DNA of 64,000 bases from an uncultured Oscillospiraceae bacterium. Lineage in GTDB: Bacteria > Bacillota > Clostridia > Oscillospirales > Oscillospiraceae. Location: assembly GCA_910587345.1 (NCBI GenBank), contig CAJUKH010000017.1, positions 21,728-85,727 of the forward strand. The letters run 5' to 3'. The position numbers were made by a program, and so were the translations under genes. The notes below the pieces were generated by a model, which was not told the origin of the DNA, did no database searches, and saw only the letters and a list, made by a program, of their open reading frames with translations. Below are positions 16,701-23,601 of the stretch, piece after piece. How positions within the stretch are numbered: position 1 is the stretch's first letter; each line of letters begins with the position of its first letter.

Positions 16701-17090
16701 CCGGACCACCCCGTCTGTCACCACCATCCCCAAGGGCTGGCCGGTGGTGAGGACGTAGAAATCCCCGTTGGTGCCGCCCACCACCCGCTTCCCTTCCGCT
16801 TCCAGCGTTCTGGCCATGGCGGAGAGGGTAGCCCGGGTGAGCACCGTGTCCCCATAGGCCACGGTGGGATTCACCGCTTCATTGGGGGTATAGGTCACAT
16901 AACGCTCGGTACGCAGGTCATTGTAAGTATCGCTCCAAAAATAGCTCCGGGTGGCCGTGGTCCCTTCCGAAAGGACTGCGGTGCCGGCATGAAGGTCATG
17001 GCCCAGTGCGTCAGAGGCCAATGCAGCCTGTCCCAGCAGCAGCGACAGGGCAAGGCCCGCCGCAGAAAGTCTTTTATTCCAGTGTATCAT
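13740..17090 (-). CDS. Secreted phosphodiester glycosidase-domain protein with SLH anchor
   Basis: A 1116-residue surface protein. A signal peptide ends near residue 28 (SLLLGQAALAS). A NAGPA/DUF2233-type phosphodiester glycosidase domain follows (about 80-480): it contains RVVGGTNGDFYVLTTGQP, AIGIKADGTVLFYTVDGKQ and the signature GCVEAVGLDGGGSTTMGF. The domain is split by an acidic, proline-rich insert (about 220-275). Then come Ig-like and carbohydrate-binding-like beta domains with another acidic linker, and three SLH repeats at the C-terminus (from about residue 935: GHWALGYASYLYEQGV, WAVPAVAAMYDRGIVKG, KIINGYEDGTLKPN) that bind wall polymer. It probably trims phosphodiester-linked sugars at the surface. 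ATG 17090 has AAGGAGG. Confidence 0.88.
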   Translation of the reverse strand: MIHWNKRLSAAGLALSLLLGQAALASDALGHDLHAGTAVLSEGTTATRSYFWSDTYNDLRTERYVTYTPNEAVNPTVAYGDTVLTRATLSAMARTLEAEGKRVVGGTNGDFYVLTTGQPLGMVVTDGVVRSSSSYHSAIGFRSDGTAFVGTPNLYVSAVMLGERITVFGGVNKVRQVRSADGGGLTLLTPDFGKTTQNTSPGVDVFLRVLTVEEAIDARQPQTAPQPEPEPVSTAGPEDANDLPEGEEGEDSAGAAAPAPEGDSTPAPAETPVSLPLREMDPEDPVLLAEETGLGRALTLSEELKIGGRVSCVVDYVSEAAGANPIPEGCFVLTMNARDDEGTLNMLRSLQPGDRVDIDITSEDARWEEATEALGAMYRLLDNGQLGPNLSAERTARTAIGIKADGTVLFYTVDGKQPGHSIGASCAQVAQRLLELGCVEAVGLDGGGSTTMGFTTPAQEVMAVVNRPSDGSERKNSTAIFLTTELKATGVPACLQVEPGDAILLAGASLPLEAYQVDTGYRLMGKAENVRYEAEGEGTVEGDTFTAGKTGGTTILTAAQGRLTGTASITTVRTPDEIVVTNEATGARVSTLALDPGQQVSLAAAASWRNLLLMSQDGCYTWACSEEAGTIDHEGTFTAADKTSEGEITVTAGDKTVTIPVNVTGHILPLEDFEGEESPFASTDTIEGTLTDDLAHVRMGGQSLQLDYETGEDGFAALTADLDLTAGEKYLGLWVYGDGSGHEMTILFDMPNAAPAQPAPGEELEEGEEDSKPPVPAPDTVILDFEGWRHLLLPIPAGAKKVTGLRLTSSEGKAAGTLWLDHLTTANEAVEDATAPSIDMKLADGVLTATVSDNVDRSFADGDVTAAYDGWPLEASWNAATGVLTARLPQPEPIPEGEEAEPAARSAHRVTVTVADVSGNLARSSLDIPGDTTVAFADMEGHWALGYASYLYEQGVTRGVSDGEVLYYQPNANITRAEFFTMAARWMGLDLTEYEGAELPFADGGAVPAWAVPAVAAMYDRGIVKGSLDFGVLYLYPNTGISRAEVMTILGRTQPRGYPEAELENFTDHADVASWSAIYVQSLVGQKIINGYEDGTLKPNNPMTRGEVAKVLTMLK

Positions 17091-17181
17091 GGTTCCTCCT
17101 TGGATCGGATCTGCGGAAGGGGCTTTCGCCCGCCCCGGCAGGAATGTCGAATGGCATGGGGGACGTGCCCCCGAAAAAAAG

Positions 17182-17212
17182 AAAGCGTGCCGGGCCTGTC
17201 CCGGCACGCTTT
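17182..17212 (-). terminator. Terminator of hemW, overlapping the next transcription start
   Basis: A perfect 13-bp stem (arms 17182-17194 and 17200-17212) with a T-rich tail on the - strand. The start of the downstream SLH-gene transcript falls inside its first arm. Confidence 0.85.
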
Positions 17213-17214
17213 TT

Positions 17215-17243
17215 ATCATACCACACTTTGCAGGCGGTGTAAA
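17215..17243 (-). promoter_or_regulatory. Promoter of the SLH phosphodiester glycosidase gene
   Basis: TTTACA (17243-17238) and TATGAT (17220-17215) with a 17-bp spacer. The predicted start (about 17208) is within the hemW terminator stem, so new transcripts lose part of that stem while read-through from hemW keeps it. Confidence 0.65.
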
Positions 17244-17266
17244 CGTCTTTCCCACGCCAAAAGCTG

Positions 17267-18481
17267 TCAGTTTTCTCCGCCCTCTCCCACGGGAGGCCGC
17301 CCGAAACGAAGTTTTGGCAATGTATTTTTCAGCGTTCCCGCCTCCTGGGCGATCAGAAGGTCGCTGATCAGCTGGTTGGAGACCAGAAATCCCTTGGGGG
17401 TCAGGTGCCAGCGGCGGTCCTTCTTGGCCGCCCAGCCCTGATGCTCATACTCCTCCAGCTTTTGCTCCAGAGGGTCAAAATTCATGGAGTACTCTCTTCT
17501 GTACTCCCACTCTTCAATGCCCCGCACCGTCCTCAGCCGGAGCATCAGATACTCCCCGCTCCGCTCCCTGCGGGGGATAAGCTCCGAGCCGTCAATGACC
17601 CTGCCCCCTTCCAGAATTCCGGTGATATACCGGTCCAGATCCCGGACAAAGGAGTACCGCCGGCCGCCGAAGTCGGAGTGGGCGCCCGGGCCAAAGCCGA
17701 TATAGGGCTTGCCCAGCCAGTATTTCAGGTTATGCCGTGACTGACAGCCCGGCCGGGCAAAATTGGATATCTCATATTGGGGATACCCCGCCTGGGCCAG
17801 CCGGTCCACCATCCAAAGGTACATATCGGCCTGAAGGTCATCATCGGGCAGCTGTTCCCCCCGCATGACACGGCCGTCCAGAGGGGTACCCGGCTCCACC
17901 TTCAGCCCGTAACAGGACAGATGCTCCGGCTTCAGGGAAAGGGCGGCCTCCACGCTTTTCCGCCAGCTTTCCATGGTCTGTCCGGGCAGGCCGTAGATCA
18001 GGTCCAGCGAGAGATTTTTGATGCGGGCCTTCCGGGCCAGCCGTACCGCCTCCTCCACCTGGGCGGCATCGTGTAGGCGGTGGACGGCATGAAGCTCGTT
18101 GTCACAGGCCGACTGCATCCCAAGGCTCAGCCGGTTGACCCCAACCCGGCGAACGGCGGCAAGGAACTTGCCGTCAGCGCTCTCCGGATTGGCCTCACAG
18201 GTGATCTCAGCATCCCTTGTCACGTCAAAACGCCGTTTGACCTCTCCCAACACGGCGCAGATCCGTTTGCGGCCAAAGACGCTGGGAGTGCCCCCGCCGA
18301 TATAGACCGTGTCCACCTGCCAGCCTTTAGCGGTGGGCGCCGTCTCTTTGATATGGGCCAAAAGGGCCTTGAGATAGCTGTCCATGACCTCCTCCCGGCC
18401 GGGCAGGGAATAGAAGTCGCAGTAGTCACATTTGGCCCTGCAAAACGGGATATGGATATAGAGTCCCAGCTTGTCAGCCAT
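17267..18481 (-). CDS. hemW: Heme chaperone HemW-type radical SAM protein
   Basis: A 404-residue radical SAM protein. The cluster motif is CRAKCDYCDF (CxxxCxxC) in LYIHIPFCRAKCDYCDFYS. It has VDTVYIGGGTPSVF, the glycine-rich SAM segment, NRLSLGMQS and the HemW C-terminal domain. Like HemW rather than HemN it has the short N-terminus and the C-x-x-C-x-F form, so a heme-trafficking role is favoured over coproporphyrinogen dehydrogenase. ATG 18481 was chosen because GAGGTGG lies 6 bases upstream; a GTG three codons earlier also exists. Its own terminator follows. Confidence 0.9.
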   Translation of the reverse strand: MADKLGLYIHIPFCRAKCDYCDFYSLPGREEVMDSYLKALLAHIKETAPTAKGWQVDTVYIGGGTPSVFGRKRICAVLGEVKRRFDVTRDAEITCEANPESADGKFLAAVRRVGVNRLSLGMQSACDNELHAVHRLHDAAQVEEAVRLARKARIKNLSLDLIYGLPGQTMESWRKSVEAALSLKPEHLSCYGLKVEPGTPLDGRVMRGEQLPDDDLQADMYLWMVDRLAQAGYPQYEISNFARPGCQSRHNLKYWLGKPYIGFGPGAHSDFGGRRYSFVRDLDRYITGILEGGRVIDGSELIPRRERSGEYLMLRLRTVRGIEEWEYRREYSMNFDPLEQKLEEYEHQGWAAKKDRRWHLTPKGFLVSNQLISDLLIAQEAGTLKNTLPKLRFGRPPVGEGGEN

Positions 18482-18712
18482 CGTTTCCACCTCGAATCAC
18501 TGAACGGGGACCTGCCGGACTGGCAAGGTACGGTCCCCTCTGCTGTATATTATTTTAACACAATCCCCGCCCTTTGAAAAGTCCTTTTCCCCTCCCGCCC
18601 TCACTTTGCAAAAATTTACTTCCCCCTTGCCCCCTTCCGCCATAAACTGGTAGGGGCGCCTTCCCGCCGGGCACGGCGGCACATTCTTCGCCCCAGAACA
18701 AGGAGGTTCTCT

Positions 18713-19903
18713 ATGAAATTTCTCAAAAGCCTGCCCGCCCGGCTGCTGCTGGGCATCCTCCTGGGCATCGCCCTGGGACTCGTCCTGCCCCGGGAGGTCA
18801 TGGAGGTGGTGGTGACCCTGAAGTACATTCTGGGCCAGATCATCACCTTCTGTGTGCCCCTCATCATCATCGGCTTCATTGCCCCCTCCATCACCAAGTT
18901 GGGGGGCAGCGCTACCCGGCTGCTGGGGGCAGCTGTGGCCCTGGCCTATGTCTCCAGCATTCTGGCCGCCTTCCTCTCCATGGGAGCGGGATACACCATC
19001 ATCCCCCATCTGCACATCGCCGATGCGGTGGAGGGGCTGCGGGAACTGCCCGGGGTGGCCTTCCAGTTGGACATCCCCCAAATCATGCCCGTCATGTCGG
19101 CCCTGGTCCTCTCCCTGCTGCTGGGTCTTGCCGCCGTGTGGACCAAGGCCCGGTCCCTGTCCGCCCTGCTGATGGAATTTCAGGCCATGGTGCTGGAGAT
19201 GGTAAAGCGGGTCATTATCCCCCTGCTCCCCTTCTATATCGCCGCCACCTTCTGCACCCTTGCATGGGAAGGCTCCATCACCAGGCAGCTGCCCGTCTTT
19301 CTGGCGGTGATCCTTATCGTCATGGTGGGGCACTACCTATGGCTGGCCATTCTCTATGGCGCCGCCAGCATCTACTCCGGCCGTTCCGGGCTGGAGGTGC
19401 TGCGCCACTACGGCCCCGCCTACCTCACCGCCGTGGGCACCATGTCCTCGGCGGCCACTCTGGCGGTGGCCCTGGACTGCGCCCATCAGAGCAAAAACCT
19501 CCGCAGTGACATGGTGGACTTCGGCATCCCTCTCTTTGCCAACATCCACCTGTGCGGCTCGGTCCTTACCGAAGTGTTTTTTGTGATGACGGTCTCCCAA
19601 GTCCTCTACGGGACCCTTCCCGGTGTGGGTCCCATGGTGTTGTTCTGCCTCTTGCTGGGGATCTTCGCCATCGGCGCCCCCGGTGTGCCGGGAGGCACGG
19701 TAATGGCCTCTCTGGGCCTCATCTCCGGGGTTCTTCTCTTTGGTGACGAGGGTCTGGCCCTCATGCTGGCGGTCTTCGCCCTCCAGGACAGCTTCGGCAC
19801 CGCCTGTAATGTCACCGGTGACGGAGCCTTGACCCTGATGCTCACCGGCTACGCCGAAAAGCACCACATCCGGGCGGAAAACGTCCAGAACGTAGAGCTG
19901 TGA
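18713..19903 (+). CDS. Dicarboxylate/amino acid:cation symporter (DAACS family)
   Basis: A membrane transporter of 396 residues with 8 transmembrane helices and two re-entrant loops. Family features are VLPREVMEVVVTLKYILGQI in the first part, the serine-rich hairpin loop TAVGTMSSAATLAVALDC, and the cation/substrate segment ALQDSFGTACNVTGDGA. It would import glutamate, aspartate, serine or C4-dicarboxylates with Na+ or H+; the substrate cannot be fixed from the sequence. A strong AGGAGG precedes ATG 18713. It is a single gene. Confidence 0.88.
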   Translation: MKFLKSLPARLLLGILLGIALGLVLPREVMEVVVTLKYILGQIITFCVPLIIIGFIAPSITKLGGSATRLLGAAVALAYVSSILAAFLSMGAGYTIIPHLHIADAVEGLRELPGVAFQLDIPQIMPVMSALVLSLLLGLAAVWTKARSLSALLMEFQAMVLEMVKRVIIPLLPFYIAATFCTLAWEGSITRQLPVFLAVILIVMVGHYLWLAILYGAASIYSGRSGLEVLRHYGPAYLTAVGTMSSAATLAVALDCAHQSKNLRSDMVDFGIPLFANIHLCGSVLTEVFFVMTVSQVLYGTLPGVGPMVLFCLLLGIFAIGAPGVPGGTVMASLGLISGVLLFGDEGLALMLAVFALQDSFGTACNVTGDGALTLMLTGYAEKHHIRAENVQNVEL

Positions 19904-19909
19904 CTTTTT

Positions 19910-19948
19910 CCACAATAGAGGCCGGTCAAAGGCCGGCCTCTATTGTGG
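19910..19948 (+). terminator. Hairpin after the DAACS gene
   Basis: A perfect 16-bp stem (19910-19925 with 19933-19948) follows the stop codon. It lacks a clear T run after the stem, so termination may be weak or rho-dependent. Confidence 0.6.
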
Positions 19949-20048
19949 ACTCTCGCCCCGCCCCCCACGTTTCTCTCCCCACTCTCATTTGACTTTCTCC
20001 CCCCGCTGTGATACCCTTTTCCTGTCTGATGGAAAGGAGGTGTCCCCC

Positions 20049-20945
20049 ATGCGCTATCTGGAATTTCCCGTTCTCCCCGAGGAGGAGGGCAAACGGGTGG
20101 ATGCCATCCTCCGCCGCCACGGCCTGTCCACCTCGGCCATCCGCCGGTCCAAGCGCCGGCCCCACGGTCTTTTGGTGGACGGAGAGGACATTTACACCAG
20201 CTATCTGGTCCACGCCGGACAGGTGGTGGCCATTCTGGCGGATGACAAGGCCCCCTCGGACATCGTCCCCAACGACGGCCCCGTGAACATTCGATATGAG
20301 GACGATGACCTTCTGGTGGTGGACAAGCCTCCCGGACTGGCGGTCCACCCCTGCGCCGGGAGCTGGGACGACTCTCTGGGTGCCCGGCTGGTCCATTATT
20401 ACCATCAGATCGGCCTGGCGGCCGACTTCCACCCGGTCCACCGGCTGGACAAGGGCACCTCGGGACTGATGGTGGTGGCCAAACACCCGGCAGCCCAGCA
20501 TATTTTGACCCAGGCCCTTCACTCGGGGGATTTTCTGCGGGAGTATCTGGCGGTGTGCCGGGGCTGCCCCTCCCCCCGCTCGGGAGTCGTTGACGCCCCT
20601 CTGGGCCGCACCGATACCTCCTATATCCGGCAGGAGGTGAGGCCCGATGGCAAACCCGCCCGCACCCACTATGAGGTCATAGAGCAGGGGGAGGGGTTCT
20701 CCCTCCTCCGCCTTCGGCTGGAGACCGGGCGGACACACCAGATCCGGGTCCATATGGCCTATCTGGGCCACCCTCTGGCGGGGGACTTTCTCTACGGCAC
20801 CGAGGACCCGGCCCTCATCTCCCGCCCCGCCCTCCACTCGGCAAGGCTGGAACTGAAGCAGCCCTTCACCGGGGCAAGGCTCGCCTTTGAAGCCCCCTTG
20901 CCGGAGGATATGAAGCATATCTTGGACAGGAAAAACACGGGGTAA
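20049..20945 (+). CDS. RluA-family pseudouridine synthase
   Basis: A 298-residue RNA-modifying enzyme. An S4-like N-terminal part (residues 1-75) has LRRHGLSTSAIRRSKRRPHG and LLVDGEDI. The RluA catalytic domain then has LVVDKPPGLAVHP, the active-site motif VHRLDKGTSGLMVVAK with the catalytic aspartate, and TGRTHQIRVHMAYLGHPLAGD. It isomerises uridine in 23S rRNA or tRNA; which site is unknown. ATG 20049 has AAAGGAGGTG in front. A weak promoter (TTGACT at about 19988) precedes it. Confidence 0.93.
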   Translation: MRYLEFPVLPEEEGKRVDAILRRHGLSTSAIRRSKRRPHGLLVDGEDIYTSYLVHAGQVVAILADDKAPSDIVPNDGPVNIRYEDDDLLVVDKPPGLAVHPCAGSWDDSLGARLVHYYHQIGLAADFHPVHRLDKGTSGLMVVAKHPAAQHILTQALHSGDFLREYLAVCRGCPSPRSGVVDAPLGRTDTSYIRQEVRPDGKPARTHYEVIEQGEGFSLLRLRLETGRTHQIRVHMAYLGHPLAGDFLYGTEDPALISRPALHSARLELKQPFTGARLAFEAPLPEDMKHILDRKNTG

Positions 20946-21283
20946 GACATATTTTCTGTCACAAAGGCCGGCATTGTCTGATCAGGTGGGAGGTAAAAGC
21001 GAGGCCCTTCTTCTCAGCGTGCAGGACACCGTATTCAACCCGTCCCTGCGGATGCTGGGCACCATGTTCCGCCTTGACAGCCGCATTGCGGGAGATCTTC
21101 TTGGCAGCGCCCCCAGAGAACCGACCTTCAAGTTGGTGAGGGACACCCGCTTCAGTCACGACAAGTCCCCCCGCCTTCCTGCCTTCCTGGCCCACACCAT
21201 ATCCGGCTCTTCCGCTCCTGCCATGCGCCTTCCGCTCCATGGGGTTTTGCATAAATTTCCCCCGCAGCTATGCAGCCGGCATA
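20946..21283. other. Gene-free stretch after the pseudouridine synthase
   Basis: Open frames exist on both strands (for example 20974-21357 on + and 20959-21252 on -), but none has a ribosome site or a recognisable family, and the composition differs from the neighbouring genes. It may be a decayed gene or a dispersed repeat. Confidence 0.3.
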
Positions 21284-21312
21284 TTGTTTTCAAGAAGGGT
21301 TTCCAATATAAT
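21284..21312 (+). promoter_or_regulatory. Sigma-A promoter of the next SLH protein gene
   Basis: TTGTTT (21284-21289) and a consensus TATAAT (21307-21312), 17-bp spacer. Confidence 0.75.
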
Positions 21313-21375
21313 CAAAAAGGATATATCTTTTCCTCTCCCTGTGGGGAGCAACTTTGAAAGTAAGGAGCAAAGCAT

Positions 21376-23217
21376 ATGAAAAAGAAAATCACATCCCTTC
21401 TGCTGGGCCTCACCCTTTGCCTGAGCCTGCTGCCCGTTGCCGCTCTGGCGGATGGTGCCCCGCTCTACGAATGGAAGAGCCAAGTCCCGGAGGACCCCGG
21501 CGCCATCACCTACGATATGGAGGTGGCCGATTTCGGCACAATGGAATACGGCTACAGGAAAGAGGACTGCCCCACCCTCACCATCTCCTTTACCAACACC
21601 AGTGACCAGACCCTATGGTATATCCACGATTTCAGTTCCAAAGGCGGCAACCGCTTTAACGTCACTGTGCCCCGGGAGGGCTGGGACAGTATCCGCCAAT
21701 ATCTGGTGATCCCCGTCAGCACCTACGCTCTGGAGCTGAAGCCCGGCTCCTCGGCCAGTGTGAATGTGACCCCGTACACCGGATACCGGGAGAGTACCAG
21801 TTTCCCTGCCGGGGTGTATGACGGAGAGCTGGACTTCTTCTTTGCCACTTCCGACGAGCCTGTGGGCAGAAACCGGTACGACGAGCCCATCTTCGAGGGG
21901 GGCAACTACCCCCTGCCCTACCACTTTGAAATAGTCTATGACGGCTATATGGGCGGTGAGGAGGCCATGGAGCTGGACCGGGAGAGCGTGGACTTCGGCC
22001 CGGTGGAGATGGAGGACACCGTTATCGAGACCGTCTCTGTCACCAACCGGGCCAAGGTGGCGATAGAGCTGCAGGCCAAACTGGCAAGCGAAGGGACCAA
22101 TCATGGGGCCTTTGAGCGGAGCGTCCAACAGTGCCTTGAACTGAAGGAAAAGCAGTGGACTCTGGCCCCCGGTGAAACGGCTCAGGTCCAGATCGTCAAG
22201 GGCACCACAGGGAACAACAAGCTCCCGGGCCGGTATGATACCGAACTGGTGCTGACCTCCGAATACCGGGTGGAGGGGGGAGGCAACCTCATGTCCTACC
22301 GGGACGAGAAGGTGGTGCCCATCACCCTCACCCCGGTGAAGGGGGGCAATCTGTCCATCCTGGTGCAGCTGGAGTCCCCCCAGGGCCCCTCGGGGTATCT
22401 CACCTCCGCCGACGGAGCCACGACATACTGGGGCAACGAGAATATCGACGTGCCCTACGGCGGGGATCTGTCCCTGAACATTGTCCCCTTTGTCCCCGAG
22501 CATGGTTACGTTCTGGCGATACAGCAGTTTAGCAGCAGCTCCAGCTACCACTATGTGGGCCATGACACTACCCTTCTGGCCCAGGATGTGACGGACAGAC
22601 AACATTACCTGGTGAGCATCGCCTCCTGCGCCGTGCCCCCCGCCGACTGGGCCCGGGACGCGGTGGGCAGAGCCTACTCCCTGGGCATCTTCTCCCCCGG
22701 CGGCGATATGCCGGGTCTTGGCAGCGGGGGCGACCACGGCGTCAACGGGAAGATACCCGACTCCTCCTACGCCGCCCCCATCACCCGGAAGGATTTCTGC
22801 AATCTGGCCATGGAGATTTATCTTAAGCTGCGGCCCGAGGAGTATCGCGAACTCCCGAACCCCCTGCCCACCTCCTTCACCGACACGGACAATATGGACG
22901 TCCGCCGGCTGGCCTATCTGGGGGTCATCAGCGGCGTGGGAGACGAAAAATTTGACCCCGACGGTCAGCTGACAAGAGAGCAGGCCGCCGCCATCCTCTC
23001 CCGGCTGGCGGGGGTGCTGGACATCGATCTGGACAAGGCTGCCCCCACCTTTGACGACAATGGCTCCATCTCCCCCTGGGCCAGCGAGGCCGTGGGGCAA
23101 ATGCAGGCCGCCGGTATTATGGGCGGTTTGGGCAATAACCAGTTCGGCCCCCAGGGGCCCTATAGCTGGGAGCAGTCCATCGCCACCCTCATGCGGATCT
23201 ACGATATGACCATGTGA
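21376..23217 (+). CDS. SLH-anchored secreted protein with ASPM/SPD-2-Hydin-like beta domains
   Basis: 613 residues. A signal peptide ends at ALA near residue 25. Two immunoglobulin-like domains follow, of the type in which DFG-start strands alternate with TNTSD / TNRAK turns (MEVADFGTMEYGYRKEDCPT near 40; SVDFGPVEMEDTVIETVSVT near 200), like the ASPM-SPD2-Hydin class. A beta domain comes next, then three SLH repeats from about residue 420 (WARDAVGRAYSLGIFSPGG, RLAYLGVISGVGDEKFDPDG, EAVGQMQAAGIMGGLGNNQF). No catalytic motif is seen, so a structural or adhesive surface role is likely. Its own promoter and terminator flank it. Confidence 0.8.
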   Translation: MKKKITSLLLGLTLCLSLLPVAALADGAPLYEWKSQVPEDPGAITYDMEVADFGTMEYGYRKEDCPTLTISFTNTSDQTLWYIHDFSSKGGNRFNVTVPREGWDSIRQYLVIPVSTYALELKPGSSASVNVTPYTGYRESTSFPAGVYDGELDFFFATSDEPVGRNRYDEPIFEGGNYPLPYHFEIVYDGYMGGEEAMELDRESVDFGPVEMEDTVIETVSVTNRAKVAIELQAKLASEGTNHGAFERSVQQCLELKEKQWTLAPGETAQVQIVKGTTGNNKLPGRYDTELVLTSEYRVEGGGNLMSYRDEKVVPITLTPVKGGNLSILVQLESPQGPSGYLTSADGATTYWGNENIDVPYGGDLSLNIVPFVPEHGYVLAIQQFSSSSSYHYVGHDTTLLAQDVTDRQHYLVSIASCAVPPADWARDAVGRAYSLGIFSPGGDMPGLGSGGDHGVNGKIPDSSYAAPITRKDFCNLAMEIYLKLRPEEYRELPNPLPTSFTDTDNMDVRRLAYLGVISGVGDEKFDPDGQLTREQAAAILSRLAGVLDIDLDKAAPTFDDNGSISPWASEAVGQMQAAGIMGGLGNNQFGPQGPYSWEQSIATLMRIYDMTM

Positions 23218-23231
23218 GAGAAAAAGAGGAA

Positions 23232-23270
23232 CCGCGGAAGGGCCTTTTGGCCCGTCCGCGGTTCTTTTTG
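23232..23270 (+). terminator. Terminator of the SLH protein gene
   Basis: The arms AACCGCGGA and TCCGCGGTT with an inner GGGCC/GGCCC pairing are followed by CTTTTTG. Confidence 0.88.
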
Positions 23271-23279
23271 TTTGGAGCG

Positions 23280-23490
23280 TTTGCCGGGAGCAGAGCAGGC
23301 CGCTGAGGCGGAGCCATTTGCCGCTGTGCCAACAACGGAGCAGAGCCACCGTCATGCCACCCCAGACCCCGACAAGGCTCCGGTCAAAATGAAGCACCGG
23401 CAGACAGGACAGGGGGACACTTGGACACACCGCATCCCCGCAAGACCCATCATCATGGGAAATTTTACGTCATCGGTGCCCCTTCCCCAA
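23280..23490 (-). pseudogene. C-terminal relic of a MATE transporter gene
   Basis: On the - strand the frame around 23440-23485 reads RGTDDVKFPMMMGLAGM, nearly the RGADDVKFPMYAGFIGM segment of the intact MATE gene at 26148-27572. In a shifted frame a segment with VGVWGGM and, after a gap, SGKWLRLSGL matches the end of that protein (MAVWLAM, SKKWVHISGL). It is a frameshifted, truncated paralogue. It accounts for most of the gap between the two SLH genes. Confidence 0.6.
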
Positions 23491-23517
23491 GACATGGAAA
23501 TTTATTGCGTTTTCGCC

Positions 23518-23546
23518 TTGACAAACCTGCCCAAAACGGGTAGGCT
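23518..23546 (+). promoter_or_regulatory. Promoter of the nucleotidase-like SLH gene
   Basis: TTGACA (23518-23523) and TAGGCT (23541-23546), 17-bp spacer; the -10 is weak. Confidence 0.5.
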
Positions 23547-23601
23547 TGTCTTATAGACGGGCGCCCCAAAAGGCCCTCAATTTTGAAAGGGGAAATGCAA
23601 T

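Noticed and set aside
18482..18540. GGGGACC/GGTCCCC hairpin in front of hemW as a T-box
   Set aside because: No T-box sequence (AGGGTGGNACCGCG) or specifier loop is seen; hemW is not a T-box target.
21613..23430. 605-codon - frame over the SLH protein gene
   Set aside because: Mostly antisense shadow; only its first part (about 23300-23430) overlaps the MATE relic, which is listed separately.
23272..23556. 94-codon + frame between SLH genes
   Set aside because: Antisense to the MATE relic, no ribosome site.
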